DNA from: Serratia sp. PL17
GTDB lineage: Bacteria > Pseudomonadota > Gammaproteobacteria > Enterobacterales > Enterobacteriaceae
Direction of reading: 5' to 3'
DNA length: 64,000 nt
Assembly (NCBI RefSeq): GCF_017832355.1
Contig: NZ_JAFIBY010000005.1
Location: 186,001 to 250,000, forward strand
The notes beneath the pieces are model-generated. The model did not search any database. It saw only the letters and a program-made list of their open reading frames with translations, and had not been told where the DNA came from. A program made the translations under genes and the position numbers. Below are positions 1 to 9,125 of this stretch, in pieces. The first letter of the stretch is position 1; the number at the start of each line of letters is the position of its first letter.

Positions 1-61
1 CCTGACTGCTGGTAACGATGAAACGGCGTTGCTTTTTAGTGGGTTCTAATCGGTGCGACAC
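1..61 (-). CDS. possible N-terminal fragment of an unidentified gene, cut by the window edge
   Basis: A GTG at 61 opens an unbroken frame of 20 codons to the window edge, beginning V-S-H-R-L-E-P-T-K-K and rich in basic residues. It starts three bases after the stop of the 144-aa gene upstream on the same strand, a spacing that suits translational coupling. There is no clear ribosome binding site and too little sequence to name a family, so this may not be a gene. Confidence 0.25.
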   Translation of the reverse strand, partial: MSHRLEPTKKQRRFIVTSSQ

Positions 62-64
62 CGG

Positions 65-499
65 TCAAGAGTGGTAAGTCAGCGTGCCACGGTAAAGCAT
101 ATTACTTTCTTTCCAGCCACCCAGCCTGTTCTGCCGCTGCGGGGCGTGCAGTGCCCAATTGACCTGGGCAAGCCGGTTTAGCGCAGGTGAGGTCTGGCGC
201 GGGAGCCGAGTGCGGTAGCCTAAGGTTGTGGTCTGAGTATAGACCGGCAGCCATTGGGCTGAGGCTGTCAATGAACCGGGGTAAGAATGCACCCGCGGCA
301 ACAGGAGCGGCACCTTGCCGGGCGGTTTGCGCCGCAGTTCTGCAGGTGACTGGTAAACCAAGTCAGAAGAGGAAAGCGTTGTATCAGTGAGCAATGGCTG
401 GCTGTTCAATGCTGTGGGAGTCGTCGCGCATAGCTTTTGGCCGGAGACCGAACCGGTCCAGCAGAAAAGAGCAATAAGCATGGCAAACAACCAGCGCAT
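65..499 (-). CDS. hypothetical secreted protein, 144 aa
   Basis: I do not recognise this protein. It begins with a classic signal peptide: Met-Arg, a hydrophobic core up to about residue 16 and a likely cleavage after S-V-S-G near residue 20. The mature part, about 124 residues, is rich in Thr, Ser, Leu, Pro and Arg, has one Cys just after the cleavage region and no obvious motif. It looks like a small soluble periplasmic or exported protein. The ATG at 499 has only a weak GGGG-type ribosome binding site. It may be the first gene of an operon continuing beyond the window start. Its intact frame and signal peptide favour a real gene, but no function can be given. Confidence 0.5.
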   Translation of the reverse strand: MRWLFAMLIALFCWTGSVSGQKLCATTPTALNSQPLLTDTTLSSSDLVYQSPAELRRKPPGKVPLLLPRVHSYPGSLTASAQWLPVYTQTTTLGYRTRLPRQTSPALNRLAQVNWALHAPQRQNRLGGWKESNMLYRGTLTYHS

Positions 500-685
500 T
501 TATTCGCGTCCCGCCCCGTAGCAGAGGGTAAAAAAAGTGGCTCAACTCTAACAAAATAGCACGATTGGCAACAGGGAAATCTACGTTGCCATCGGTGAAA
601 TACTACACGGCAAACTGCGGTTCAGGCATCGATTCAGCGGATTTTACAATACCTGACATAACCCGACGATTTTTGACCGCCTGGG

Positions 686-1462
686 CTATTTATTTTCTGC
701 GGGTGCATTGTCCAGATGCACCACCGGATTATCGGCGAACAGATAGCGGTCAGCGTTATATTCGAAGTCGTCGCTGGTGGCGTTGAACAGCATCTGCTTG
801 GTGTTTTCCAGGTGTTGCCACATGGCCAGTTTGGCAGCATGGGGATCTTTGCGAATCAACGCCTTAAGGATCTGATCGTGATCGTCACACCAACTGGCAA
901 TTGAGCGATCGTCGATGTGTTCATGCAGCTTGATCCAATAAGGGTTATTGACGCGTTGCACCCACATTTTTTCTACGATTGTGGCCATGGCGGTGTTTTG
1001 GGTAGCGAGCGCCACCTGCACGTGGAATTTCAGATCCCACTGTGAATCACGAAAGCGATCTTCCTTACGGGCTTGCTCCTGAATCTCCATCAATTGAACG
1101 ATGTCTTGCTTGGTGACTTGGGTAGCCGCAAATTCCGCAATATTACTTTCGATCAGTTGGCGCGCCTGCAGAAGCTCAAAGGGGCCGGCGGTGGCGAACT
1201 CAATGCTGTCGCCCGGCACGACCAGATTTTTCTGCTGGTTGGACATCACGTGGATCCCGGAGCCTTTTCGTACGTCAACGTAGCCTTCCACTTCCAGCAT
1301 GATGATGGCCTCCCGCACTACGGTACGGCTGACATTCATTTCTTCGGCAATGTAACGCTCGGCCGGCAGTTTATCGCCCACAGGGTATCGGCCACTTTCA
1401 ATACGTTGCTTAAGCTCGGCGGCCAGTTGTTGGTACAGGCGTCTGGTTTCAGTGAATTCCAT
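686..1462 (-). CDS. exuR: hexuronate regulon repressor ExuR (GntR family, FadR subfamily)
   Basis: ExuR represses galacturonate and glucuronate catabolism genes and is released by hexuronates (known for E. coli). The 258-aa protein has the length of E. coli ExuR and strong similarity along its length. An N-terminal GntR winged helix covers about residues 8-75, with the recognition region [20 protein letters not shown], and a helical FCD-type effector domain fills the rest; it ends near the recognisable [12 protein letters not shown]. The gene is downstream of exuT on the same strand and opposite to uxaCA. An ExuR-like operator 40 bases upstream of its start suggests autoregulation. The identification is confident. 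Confidence 0.96.
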   Translation of the reverse strand: MEFTETRRLYQQLAAELKQRIESGRYPVGDKLPAERYIAEEMNVSRTVVREAIIMLEVEGYVDVRKGSGIHVMSNQQKNLVVPGDSIEFATAGPFELLQARQLIESNIAEFAATQVTKQDIVQLMEIQEQARKEDRFRDSQWDLKFHVQVALATQNTAMATIVEKMWVQRVNNPYWIKLHEHIDDRSIASWCDDHDQILKALIRKDPHAAKLAMWQHLENTKQMLFNATSDDFEYNADRYLFADNPVVHLDNAPAENK

Positions 1463-1501
1463 AGTGAATGCTCTTAGGGTAGAGAGGGGGCATAACCATA
1501 G

Positions 1502-1517
1502 ATTTGTTATACCACTT
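1502..1517. promoter_or_regulatory. candidate ExuR operator upstream of exuR
   Basis: The sequence ATTTGTTATACCACTT (reverse AAGTGGTATAACAAAT) agrees at 13 of 16 positions with AATTGGTATACCAATT, the centre of the UxuR/ExuR operator as I recall it. It lies 40 bp before the exuR start, fitting autorepression. The match was made by eye. Confidence 0.5.
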
Positions 1518-1577
1518 ATCCGGTGGAGCTACCAGTGACGGCTAGGGAGCGCCCGGCGCGGTGGCCGGGCGGCGGGA

Positions 1578-2876
1578 TTAACTGCGTGCGGGTTCCGGTT
1601 GCAGGGCATCTTCTGTCGGCGGGGTTGCCGGTCGATTTTGCAAGAGTGTCCAGATAGCAATGGCGCCGAGAATATCGAATACCGACAGCGCTGCAAACAA
1701 TGGGCTGAACCCCAGAGTGTCTGCCAATGCACCGACCACCAGAGCAAACAGCGTGCTGGCGGTCCAGGCAGCCATGCCGGTCAGGCCATTGGCGGTGGCG
1801 ACCTCGTTGCGACCAAAGACGTCAGAAGACAGGGTAATCAGTGCCCCGGACAGTGCCTGATGAGCAAAACCGCCGACGCATAACAGCGCGATAGCCGCAT
1901 AAGGGCTCGTGAACAAACCGATCATGCCGGGGCCAATCATGAGCACCGCACCCAGAGTGACCACCAGTTTGCGCGACACGATCAGGTTCACCTTAAAGTG
2001 CTTTTGGAAAAACGGTGGCAGATATCCACCAACGATGCAGCCGAGATCCGCGAACAGCATCGGCATCCAGGCAAACATGGCGATCTCTTTCAGGTTAAAA
2101 CCGTAGGCTTTGAACATGAATAGCGGGATCCAGGCATTGAACGTACCCCAGGCAGGCTCCGCCAAAAATCGCGGGAGCGCGATGCCCCAGAACTGGCGGT
2201 TGCGCACAATCTGCCAGGCAGACATTTTCTTGGCATTATCGGTTTGGTGTTGAGCTTCCTGGCCATTAAGGATGTAATGACGCTCTTCATTGCTGAGTTT
2301 CTTCTGATCCTTCGGGTGTTTGTAGAAAATCAGCCAACAGATGGCCCAGATCAGGCTTAGCACACCGGTGATGATAAACGCCATTTCCCAGCTGTGCGCA
2401 ACGATGGCCCAGACCACTAACGGCGGGGCGAGCATGCCGCCGATCGACGAACCTACGTTAAAATAACCCACAGCAATGGATCGTTCTTTGGCTGGGAACC
2501 ATTCGCTGCTGGCTTTCAGCCCGGCGGGGATCATCGCTGCTTCCGCCATACCCACGGCGCCGCGTGCCAGCGCTAGCCCACCCCAACTGTTGGCGAGCGC
2601 GGTGCCCATGCAAAACAGAGCCCACAGGATAGCGAACATGGCGTATCCCACTTTGGTCCCTAAAACGTCCAGTACGTATCCCGCCACAGGCTGCATCAGG
2701 GTATAGCAGGCGGAATAGGCCGCGACGATGTATGAGTACTGCTGCGTAGTGATATGTAAGGTGCCTTCCAGCGTCGGTGCCGCGACGGCAATGGCGTTGC
2801 GGGTCAGGTAACCCAGCACGGTGCCGATGGTCACCAAGCCGATCATGTACCAGCGTAACCCTTTAATTTTACGCAT
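1578..2876 (-). CDS. exuT: hexuronate transporter ExuT (MFS, ACS family)
   Basis: This is a 432-aa inner-membrane proton symporter for galacturonate and glucuronate. About twelve hydrophobic segments are visible, starting at residues 10-30. The first loop contains the anion:cation symporter type LDVLGTKVGYA region, followed by a central cytoplasmic loop with KHPKDQKKLSNEERHYI. The length matches E. coli ExuT. It is divergent from uxaC across a 387-bp regulatory gap and precedes exuR by about 115 bp, so it may be cotranscribed with exuR. The C-terminal tail (PATPPTEDALQPEPARS) is polar and cytoplasmic. The catabolic context makes hexuronate specificity very likely. Confidence 0.94.
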   Translation of the reverse strand: MRKIKGLRWYMIGLVTIGTVLGYLTRNAIAVAAPTLEGTLHITTQQYSYIVAAYSACYTLMQPVAGYVLDVLGTKVGYAMFAILWALFCMGTALANSWGGLALARGAVGMAEAAMIPAGLKASSEWFPAKERSIAVGYFNVGSSIGGMLAPPLVVWAIVAHSWEMAFIITGVLSLIWAICWLIFYKHPKDQKKLSNEERHYILNGQEAQHQTDNAKKMSAWQIVRNRQFWGIALPRFLAEPAWGTFNAWIPLFMFKAYGFNLKEIAMFAWMPMLFADLGCIVGGYLPPFFQKHFKVNLIVSRKLVVTLGAVLMIGPGMIGLFTSPYAAIALLCVGGFAHQALSGALITLSSDVFGRNEVATANGLTGMAAWTASTLFALVVGALADTLGFSPLFAALSVFDILGAIAIWTLLQNRPATPPTEDALQPEPARS

Positions 2877-3015
2877 CCGAAATGTCTCCCAGTCTTCAAT
2901 AGGCAGTGCCGAGATGGCAGCAGCGTGTAGGGGGTGATCCCTTTTCGTTGTTCTGCGCCGGCCTGTCCGTCACCGACGTATTCCCGCCGCATGAACGACT
3001 GGGTGGCGAGACAAT

Positions 3016-3033
3016 AACTTGTCATACAGATTT
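3016..3033. promoter_or_regulatory. candidate ExuR operator in the exuT-uxaC gap
   Basis: AACTTGTCATACAGATTT agrees at 13 of 18 positions with AAATTGGTATACCAATTT. It is one of two ExuR-like sites in the 387-bp gap 2877-3263, which holds the divergent promoters of exuT and uxaCA and no gene. It is the closer one to exuT. Confidence 0.4.
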
Positions 3034-3034
3034 A

Positions 3035-3056
3035 AAAGTTGAGTGATATCACAAAA
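3035..3056. promoter_or_regulatory. candidate CRP site between exuT and uxaC
   Basis: The right half is a perfect TCACA at 3049-3053. The left half GTTGA keeps three of five positions of TGTGA with the correct 6-bp spacer, and both flanks are A-rich. cAMP-CRP activation of hexuronate genes is known in E. coli. This is a plausible but imperfect site directly beside the ExuR-like box. Confidence 0.35.
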
Positions 3057-3195
3057 GCCGTTTTTCAATTGGGCAATACTGTTTGCGGGATAATTATGCG
3101 ATTTGTGCCGTTTTTTGCCGCAAAAATGCCGGTTAATGGCCTTTTGAAGAGGGCCTAGTCGCTACGCAGAGTGATATTTTGCTGGACGCTCGGTT

Positions 3196-3214
3196 AAATT
3201 GGTGTGATAACTTT
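3196..3214. promoter_or_regulatory. candidate ExuR operator upstream of uxaC
   Basis: AAATTGGTGTGATAACTTT keeps the left half-site AAATTGGT exactly and a degenerate right half. It lies 50-68 bp before the uxaC start, where a repressor would block the promoter. Confidence 0.4.
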
Positions 3215-3263
3215 GGCGCATTGAACAGAGTCGCAGAACGACAAGCAAGGTGAGGAGCCAGAT

Positions 3264-4676
3264 ATGGCGACGTTTTTAAGTGAAGATTTTCTGTTAGATA
3301 CCGAATTCTCCCGGCGTTTGTATCATGATTATGCTGCGGACCAGCCGATCTTTGACTATCACTGTCATTTACCCCCGGAACAGATTGCCGAGAATACCCG
3401 TTTCAATAATTTGTATGAGATCTGGCTAAAAGGCGATCACTACAAATGGCGCGCGATGCGCACTAACGGCGTAGCGGAACGGTTGTGTACCGGGGATGCC
3501 AGCGATCGTGAGAAATTCGACGCTTGGGCCGCCACTGTGCCTCACACCATCGGTAACCCGCTATACCACTGGACACACCTGGAGCTGCGCCGCCCGTTCG
3601 GTATCACAGGAACGTTACTTTCCCCGACGACGGCGGACGATATCTGGCAGCGCGGTAATGCGTTACTGGCGCAGGATGATTTCAGGGCGCGTGGCATCAT
3701 GCAGCAAATGAACGTGAAAATGGTCGGCACGACAGATGATCCCATCGACGATCTGCGCCACCACAAAGCCATTGCCGCCGATGGCAGTTTCGATATCAAA
3801 GTATTGCCAAGCTGGCGACCGGATAAGGCGTTCAATATTGATGCGCCGGGTTTCAATGATTACCTGCAAAAGTTGGAAGCGGCGGCGGATATCAATATTG
3901 GTCGTTTCAGTGCCCTGTGTGACGCATTGAAAAAGCGTATGGATCACTTTGCTGCCCACGGCTGCAAGGTGGCTGACCATGCGCTGGATGTGGTGGTGTA
4001 TGGCGAAGCGGACGAAGCAACATTAGACGCTATTTTAGCGGCACGTCTGAGTGGCAAACTGCCGACACCGGAGCAAAGCGCCCAGTTTAAAAGCGCAGTG
4101 CTGGTGTTCCTGGCTGCTGAATATCAACGCCGTGAATGGGTGCAGCAGTACCATATTGGTGCTTTGCGTAATAATAACAGCCGCATGCTGGCAAGCCGGG
4201 GACCGGACATCGGCTTCGACTCGATTAACGATCGGCCGCTGGCGGAGCCGCTTTCACGCTTGCTGGACGCCCAGGCGCGTCAAGGTGGGTTACCGAAAAC
4301 GATCCTGTACTGCCTCAATCCGCGCGACAACGAGGTGATCGGCACCATGGTCGGTAACTTCCAGGGAGAAGGCACGCCGGGCAAAATGCAGTTTGGTTCC
4401 GGTTGGTGGTTCAACGATCAGAAAGACGGTATGCAGCGGCAGATGACACAGTTGGCGCAACTGGGGTTATTGAGCCGTTTTGTCGGCATGCTGACCGACA
4501 GCCGCAGTTTCTTGTCTTATACCCGCCATGAATACTTCCGTCGCATCCTGTGCCAGATGATCGGTCGTTGGGTGGAAGAGGGGGAAGCCCCGGCGGACAT
4601 CACGCTGCTGGGTCAGATGGTGAGAAATATCTGCTTCGACAATGCCAAAAACTATTTTGCCATTGAACTGGCATAG
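3264..4676 (+). CDS. uxaC: glucuronate isomerase UxaC
   Basis: UxaC converts D-glucuronate to D-fructuronate and D-galacturonate to D-tagaturonate, the first cytoplasmic step of hexuronate breakdown. The 470-aa protein matches the E. coli length. The amidohydrolase-like fold is signalled by [15 protein letters not shown] at residues 31-45, with the metal-binding His pair, and by conserved C-terminal blocks [13 protein letters not shown] and [22 protein letters not shown]. The ATG at 3264 follows a GAGGAG ribosome binding site by about eight bases. uxaA follows after 20 bp, so the two form one operon under the ExuR and CRP candidate sites upstream. Confidence 0.97.
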   Translation: MATFLSEDFLLDTEFSRRLYHDYAADQPIFDYHCHLPPEQIAENTRFNNLYEIWLKGDHYKWRAMRTNGVAERLCTGDASDREKFDAWAATVPHTIGNPLYHWTHLELRRPFGITGTLLSPTTADDIWQRGNALLAQDDFRARGIMQQMNVKMVGTTDDPIDDLRHHKAIAADGSFDIKVLPSWRPDKAFNIDAPGFNDYLQKLEAAADINIGRFSALCDALKKRMDHFAAHGCKVADHALDVVVYGEADEATLDAILAARLSGKLPTPEQSAQFKSAVLVFLAAEYQRREWVQQYHIGALRNNNSRMLASRGPDIGFDSINDRPLAEPLSRLLDAQARQGGLPKTILYCLNPRDNEVIGTMVGNFQGEGTPGKMQFGSGWWFNDQKDGMQRQMTQLAQLGLLSRFVGMLTDSRSFLSYTRHEYFRRILCQMIGRWVEEGEAPADITLLGQMVRNICFDNAKNYFAIELA

Positions 4677-4696
4677 CGGTTGCCCAAGGCGGGATT

Positions 4697-6187
4697 ATGC
4701 AAAGCACGGTAAAAATTCATTCACTGGACAATGTCGCGGTGGCACTGCGTGACCTGGCCGCAGGCGAAACGCTGCGTGTAGAGGCTCAGGACATTGTGCT
4801 GTCGCAAGCGGTGGTTCGCGGACACAAGTTTGCGCTGAAACCCATAGCGGCCGGTGAGGCGATCACCAAATACGGTTTGCCGATCGGGCATGCATTGGAC
4901 GCTATCGCACCCGGTGAGCATATCCACTCACAAAATGCCAAAACCAATCTGAGCGATCTGGACAGTTATCAGTACCAACCTGCTTTTCCATCACTGCCCC
5001 CGCAGTCAGCAGACCGAAAGGTACATCTTTATCGTCGTAGCAGCGGAGAGGTCGGGATCCGCAACGAGTTGTGGATTGTGCCGACCGTTGGCTGTGTTAA
5101 CGGTATTGCTCGGCAGATCCAACAGCGTTTTTTAAAGGAAACCCAAAATGCGGCGGGGATCGACGGCGTGCATCTGTTCAGCCACCCGTTTGGCTGTTCG
5201 CAACTGGGGCAGGATCACGACAATACCCGAACCATGCTGCAAAATATGGTGCGACACCCAAACGCGGGCGCGGTGTTGGTGATTGGACTCGGGTGTGAAA
5301 ACAATCAGGTAGATGTTTTCCGCAGTACGCTGGGTGCAATCGATGAATCGCGGGTGCGCTTTATGGTGTGCCAACAACAGGATGACGAGGTGGAAGCGGG
5401 CCTCGAGCAGCTACATGCGTTGTATCAGGTGATGCGCGATGATCGCCGGCAGCCAGGTAAACTGAGTGAGTTGAAGTTTGGCCTGGAATGCGGTGGTTCG
5501 GACGGTTTATCAGGCATCACCGCCAACCCGTTGCTGGGCCGTTTTTCCGATTACCTGATCGCTAACGGTGGCACAACGGTGCTGACAGAAGTACCAGAGA
5601 TGTTTGGTGCCGAGCGGATCTTGATGAGCCGGTGCCGCGATCGGGCAACCTTCGAAAAGACCGTCAGCATGGTTAACGATTTTAAACAGTATTTTATCGC
5701 TCATAATCAGCCCATTTATGAAAATCCCTCACCGGGCAACAAAGCGGGTGGTATCACCACGCTGGAGGAGAAGTCCCTCGGTTGCACGCAGAAAGCGGGG
5801 CAGAGTCAGGTCGTGGATGTACTCAAGTATGGCGAGCGATTGCGGCAACCTGGCTTAAACTTGCTGAGTGCCCCCGGCAATGATGCGGTGGCGACCAGTG
5901 CGTTGGCGGGGGCGGGCTGTCACATGGTGTTGTTCAGCACCGGGCGTGGTACGCCCTATGGTGGCTTTGTTCCTACGGTTAAGTTGGCCACTAACAGCGA
6001 ATTGGCGACGAAGAAGCCCCACTGGATCGACTTTGATGCCGGCAAGTTGATCCACGGGACATCAATGGACAGCCTACTGGAGGAGTTTGTCGATCTCATC
6101 GTGGCGATCGCCAATGGTCAGGAGACGTGTAACGAAGTGAATGACTTTCGTGAATTAGCGATTTTTAAAAGCGGGGTGACATTGTAA
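4697..6187 (+). CDS. uxaA: altronate dehydratase UxaA
   Basis: UxaA dehydrates D-altronate to 2-keto-3-deoxygluconate in galacturonate catabolism. It is 496 aa, the usual length. An N-terminal SAF-type domain (about 1-95) is followed by the large UxaA-type dehydratase domain, with HPFGCSQLGQDHDN, LECGGSDGLSGITANP and GCTQKAGQSQVVDVLKYGE as conserved stretches. It is the second gene of uxaCA. The altronate oxidoreductase gene (uxaB) and the kdgK/eda genes needed to finish the pathway are not in this window. Confidence 0.96.
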   Translation: MQSTVKIHSLDNVAVALRDLAAGETLRVEAQDIVLSQAVVRGHKFALKPIAAGEAITKYGLPIGHALDAIAPGEHIHSQNAKTNLSDLDSYQYQPAFPSLPPQSADRKVHLYRRSSGEVGIRNELWIVPTVGCVNGIARQIQQRFLKETQNAAGIDGVHLFSHPFGCSQLGQDHDNTRTMLQNMVRHPNAGAVLVIGLGCENNQVDVFRSTLGAIDESRVRFMVCQQQDDEVEAGLEQLHALYQVMRDDRRQPGKLSELKFGLECGGSDGLSGITANPLLGRFSDYLIANGGTTVLTEVPEMFGAERILMSRCRDRATFEKTVSMVNDFKQYFIAHNQPIYENPSPGNKAGGITTLEEKSLGCTQKAGQSQVVDVLKYGERLRQPGLNLLSAPGNDAVATSALAGAGCHMVLFSTGRGTPYGGFVPTVKLATNSELATKKPHWIDFDAGKLIHGTSMDSLLEEFVDLIVAIANGQETCNEVNDFRELAIFKSGVTL

Positions 6188-6213
6188 AGCTGCGGTATCT
6201 GCTTTGCTGGCGC

Positions 6214-6240
6214 CGAAAAAAAGCGCCCGATAACGGGCGC
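6214..6240 (-). terminator. intrinsic terminator of sstT
   Basis: A 7-bp stem GCGCCCG/CGGGCGC with an ATAA loop lies at 6223-6240. It is bordered on the left by an A-run, which reads as a U-run on the minus strand, so it ends sstT transcription; uxaA may also use the hairpin. Confidence 0.75.
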
Positions 6241-6261
6241 CTTGTACAATCGTATCAGGAA

Positions 6262-7497
6262 TTAACGCACTCTCAGTGGGTCTTCATCCGCCAAACGCTG
6301 GTCTTCTGCCTGGCAGGCCGCAGCAGTGAACAGCACGTCGGTAGAGGAGTTCAGTGCCGTTTCGGCGGAGTCTTGCAGTACACCGATAATAAAGCCGACA
6401 GCAACGACCTGCATGGCCACATCGTTCGGGATACCGAACATGTTACAGGCCAATGGAATCAGCAGCAGCGAACCGCCGGCCACGCCGGAAGCACCACAGG
6501 CACAGACGGCAGCGACAACGCTCAGCAGCAGTGCAGTCGGAATATCAACGGGAATTCCCAGAGTGTGGACCGCAGCCAGCGTGAGCACGGTAATGGTGAT
6601 TGCCGCACCGGCCATATTGATAGTGGCGCCCAGCGGGATAGAAACTGAGTAGGTGTCTTCGTTCAGATTCAGCTTTTTGCACAGCTCCATATTCACGGGA
6701 ATATTGGCGGCTGAGCTGCGGGTGAAGAACGCGGTCACGCCACTCTCACGCAGGCAAGCAAAGACCAGCGGATAAGGGTTACGGCGAATTTTCCAGTAAA
6801 CGATCAGCGGGTTCAGCACCAGCGCTACCAGCAACATACAGCCGATCAGCACCACCAGCAGTTGGGCATAACCCCACAGCGCACCGAAACCGGTGTCCGC
6901 CAGCGTCGAGGCCACCAGACCGAAGATGCCGAGCGGTGCGCAACGGATCACCGCGCGCACCACCATGGTTACCGCGTGTGACAGATCGTTAATCAGCGAT
7001 TTAGTGGTTTCGGAAGCGTGGCGCAGTGCCAGGCCCAGGCCCACGGCCCAAGCCAGAATGCCGATATAGTTGGCGCTAATCAGTGCCTGGAATGGGTTGG
7101 CAACCACGCTCAGTAACAGGCCTTTTAGCACTTCAATAATACCGCCCGGCGGGTTGATATCCGCATTACCGGCCACCAGCGCCAGATTGGACGGGAACAT
7201 AAAGCTGACGACAACCGCCACCAGCGCGGCAGCGAAGGTGCCCAACAGATAAAGGAACAAGATCGGACGGATGTTCGTCTTCTGGCCGTGTTTATGGTTG
7301 GCGATTGACGCCATAACCAATACCAGCACCAGCACAGGCGCTACCGCTTTTAATGCCCCGACGAACAGCGCGCCCAGCAGCCCAACGGCTGAAGCCGTTG
7401 CCGGTGAGACCAACGCAACAATGATGCCGGCCACCAGGCCGATCATGATTTGTTTAACCAGGCTGCCCTGTACGATCCGTTGTAGTAATTTTTGCAT
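6262..7497 (-). CDS. sstT: serine/threonine:sodium symporter SstT
   Basis: SstT imports L-serine and L-threonine with Na+ (DAACS/glutamate symporter family). From the ATG at 7497 the protein is 411 aa, close to E. coli SstT (414), and begins [21 protein letters not shown] start at 7560 would add 21 non-homologous residues. GGGAAAA lies before the chosen ATG. Family marks are the helical hairpin region [12 protein letters not shown] and the [19 protein letters not shown] motif that line the substrate site, among about nine hydrophobic segments. The gene sits beside alx as in E. coli but is transcribed separately. Confidence 0.95.
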   Translation of the reverse strand: MQKLLQRIVQGSLVKQIMIGLVAGIIVALVSPATASAVGLLGALFVGALKAVAPVLVLVLVMASIANHKHGQKTNIRPILFLYLLGTFAAALVAVVVSFMFPSNLALVAGNADINPPGGIIEVLKGLLLSVVANPFQALISANYIGILAWAVGLGLALRHASETTKSLINDLSHAVTMVVRAVIRCAPLGIFGLVASTLADTGFGALWGYAQLLVVLIGCMLLVALVLNPLIVYWKIRRNPYPLVFACLRESGVTAFFTRSSAANIPVNMELCKKLNLNEDTYSVSIPLGATINMAGAAITITVLTLAAVHTLGIPVDIPTALLLSVVAAVCACGASGVAGGSLLLIPLACNMFGIPNDVAMQVVAVGFIIGVLQDSAETALNSSTDVLFTAAACQAEDQRLADEDPLRVR

Positions 7498-7686
7498 GAT
7501 GCTTTTCCCGATGATGTTGCGTACAGACTTTGTCACCTCGGCGGGAACGCCACCGGACAACTTTATTTGAATCTGTAACCAAGTGTGTTTGCTTAATCAG
7601 TATTCAGTAAACGGATGGGGTTGGAAAGGGTCAGCGGTGAAATTCTGAGGGCGGATCAACTCTTGATAACATTCTGATTACATTTG

Positions 7687-7702
7687 TGTGATCGCAATAA
7701 CA
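7687..7702. promoter_or_regulatory. candidate CRP site upstream of sstT
   Basis: TGTGATCGCAATAACA has a perfect left half TGTGA, a 6-bp spacer and TAACA for TCACA. It is about 190 bp before the sstT start in the 265-bp sstT-alx gap, which is otherwise AT-rich and geneless. Its distance makes the target uncertain. Confidence 0.3.
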
Positions 7703-7734
7703 TTTGGCGTTTGGGATGAATTGCCAAACAATCA

Positions 7735-7753
7735 CGGGGCGACTAGCGCCCCG
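7735..7753 (-). terminator. stem-loop downstream of alx
   Basis: CGGGGCG and CGCCCCG form a perfect 7-bp stem around a 5-base loop, 10 bases after the alx stop. The following minus-strand bases are only moderately U-rich, so this is a likely but weak intrinsic terminator. Confidence 0.45.
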
Positions 7754-7762
7754 GATAACAGA

Positions 7763-8740
7763 TTATGGTGCTTTATTATTAGCCAAACGGTCGTTACGGC
7801 GGTTAACCCAGGCGTTGATCAGCAGGGTCAGCGTCAGGATACCGGCCACGACACCGAGCGAAACGCCGATCGGGATATGGAAGAAGTCGATAATCAACAT
7901 TTTGACGCCGATAAACATCAAAATGATCGACAGGCCGTACTTCAGCATCGAGAAACGTTCTGCCACGTTAGCCAGCAGGAAGTACATAGCACGCAGCCCC
8001 ATGATGGCGAACAGGTTAGAAGTCAGAACGATAAACGGATCCGTAGTGACGGCAAAGATTGCCGGGATGCTGTCGACGGCAAAGATCACGTCACTCAGCT
8101 CCACCAGTATCAGTACCAATACCAGCGGTGTCGCAAACAACACGCCGTTGCGGCGCACGAAGAAGCGCTCACCTTCCAGGTTATCGGTCATACGCAGGTG
8201 GCTGCGCAGCCACTTCACCAAGGGTTTGTCGCCAATCGCCGAATCGTCTTCCTTCGCCAGCGCCATCTTGATACCGGTGAACAGCAGGAAAGCGCCGAAC
8301 AAATACAGTAACCACTGGAACTGGGTTACCAGCCAGCTACCGGCAAAAATCATGATAGTACGCAGCACAATCGCGCCCAGTACGCCGAAAATCAATACCC
8401 GACGCTGCAGGTTGGCTGGTACGGCAAAGTAGCTGAACAGCATCAGCCAGACGAAGACGTTATCAACCGCCAACGCTTTTTCGATCAGATAACCGGTGAG
8501 GAAGGCCAGCGCCTGAGTATCGGCAACAGCGCGCCCTGCGGTCTGGTTCAGGTAGTACCAAAAACCCAGGTTGAACAGCAGAGACAGGCTGACCCACACC
8601 AGCGACCAACTGGCGGCCTGCTTTAGCGTCATGGTGTGTGCGCCTTTGCGGCCTTGCAGCAGTAAGTCGATTGCGAGCATCACAACTATGATGGCGGCAA
8701 AGCTGCCCCATAACCAAGGTGTGCCAACGGTATTCATCAT
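7763..8740 (-). CDS. alx: TerC-family membrane protein Alx, manganese/alkali response
   Basis: Alx is an inner-membrane protein of the TerC family. In E. coli it is induced at high pH and by manganese and is linked to Mn export. The 325-aa product has about nine membrane segments and the TerC signature [16 protein letters not shown] near residues 88-103, with acidic membrane residues also in [16 protein letters not shown]. Two ATGs are in tandem at 8740 and 8737; AGGA lies 8 bases ahead of the first. A yybP-ykoY-type riboswitch with an intrinsic terminator lies immediately upstream, the same arrangement as E. coli alx, but here a repeat interrupts it. Confidence 0.93.
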   Translation of the reverse strand: MMNTVGTPWLWGSFAAIIVVMLAIDLLLQGRKGAHTMTLKQAASWSLVWVSLSLLFNLGFWYYLNQTAGRAVADTQALAFLTGYLIEKALAVDNVFVWLMLFSYFAVPANLQRRVLIFGVLGAIVLRTIMIFAGSWLVTQFQWLLYLFGAFLLFTGIKMALAKEDDSAIGDKPLVKWLRSHLRMTDNLEGERFFVRRNGVLFATPLVLVLILVELSDVIFAVDSIPAIFAVTTDPFIVLTSNLFAIMGLRAMYFLLANVAERFSMLKYGLSIILMFIGVKMLIIDFFHIPIGVSLGVVAGILTLTLLINAWVNRRNDRLANNKAP

Positions 8741-8753
8741 CAGAGGTATCCTT

Positions 8754-8792
8754 CAAAAACAAAAACGGCCAACGTCGGAAGACGCTAGCCGC
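8754..8792 (-). terminator. terminator hairpin in the alx leader (riboswitch expression platform)
   Basis: On the minus strand GCGGCTAGCGTC and CGACGTTGGCCG form a stem with one or two imperfect pairs around TTC. It is followed by TTTTTGTTTTTG, 13 bases before the alx start. Its place between the aptamer and the start codon marks it as the likely switchable terminator. Confidence 0.75.
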
Positions 8793-8810
8793 TCTTATGA
8801 ACGCTGCAAG

Positions 8811-9075
8811 CAAACCTCGCCTTCCGGCAAGGTCTCACTTACAACGTTGATGAAGGTGCACCGAAAGTGCGCCCTGACATCAGGTTGCCCGGTAACCGGG
8901 TGCTTACGCACCGTAATGACGATTGACCGGCAAGATACCCTTCATCTTTCAAGCCGCTGCTGCGTTGTCTTCCCTCTGTCACCCTAGTCACTTACTTAAG
9001 TAAGCTCCTGAGGATTCCTTCGGTTGCCGCCTTGCCGCACCTTGAAATCTATTAGGTATAAAAGTTACTCCCCTT
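8811..9075 (-). ncRNA. yybP-ykoY-type (Mn2+/pH) riboswitch of alx, interrupted by a repeat
   Basis: Read on the minus strand, AAAGGGGAGTAACTT (9061-9075) is the conserved 5' part of the yybP-ykoY aptamer. GAGACCTTGCCGGAAGGCGA (8817-8836) is the conserved 3' part. The ACTT after GGGGAGTA can pair with AAGT just before GAGACC, as expected for the second helix. Between them a 127-bp palindromic repeat (8934-9060) is followed by the long variable arm. E. coli alx is controlled by the same class at transcription and translation. Exact outer ends are estimated. Confidence 0.82.
8934..9060. repeat. 127-bp near-palindromic intergenic repeat inside the alx riboswitch
   Basis: The element starts GATACCCTTCATCTTTCAAG and ends CTTGAAATCTATTAGGTATA, so its ends form imperfect terminal inverted repeats. 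Its exact centre carries the perfect 14-bp palindrome CTTACTTAAGTAAG (8991-9004). Elements of this look are dispersed in Serratia and Yersinia genomes (from memory). As RNA it would fold into one long hairpin. No coding potential is visible. Confidence 0.75.
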
Positions 9076-9125
9076 TGCAGGGCAGAAAGTAATGCAAAAT
9101 GTGTCAGTGGTCAACGTTTATTGCG

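Noticed and set aside
7704-8432. Plus-strand frame of 242 codons opposite alx
   Set aside because: Shadow of the alx gene, which has clear TerC homology; Thr/Ser/Arg-rich composition typical of antisense frames.
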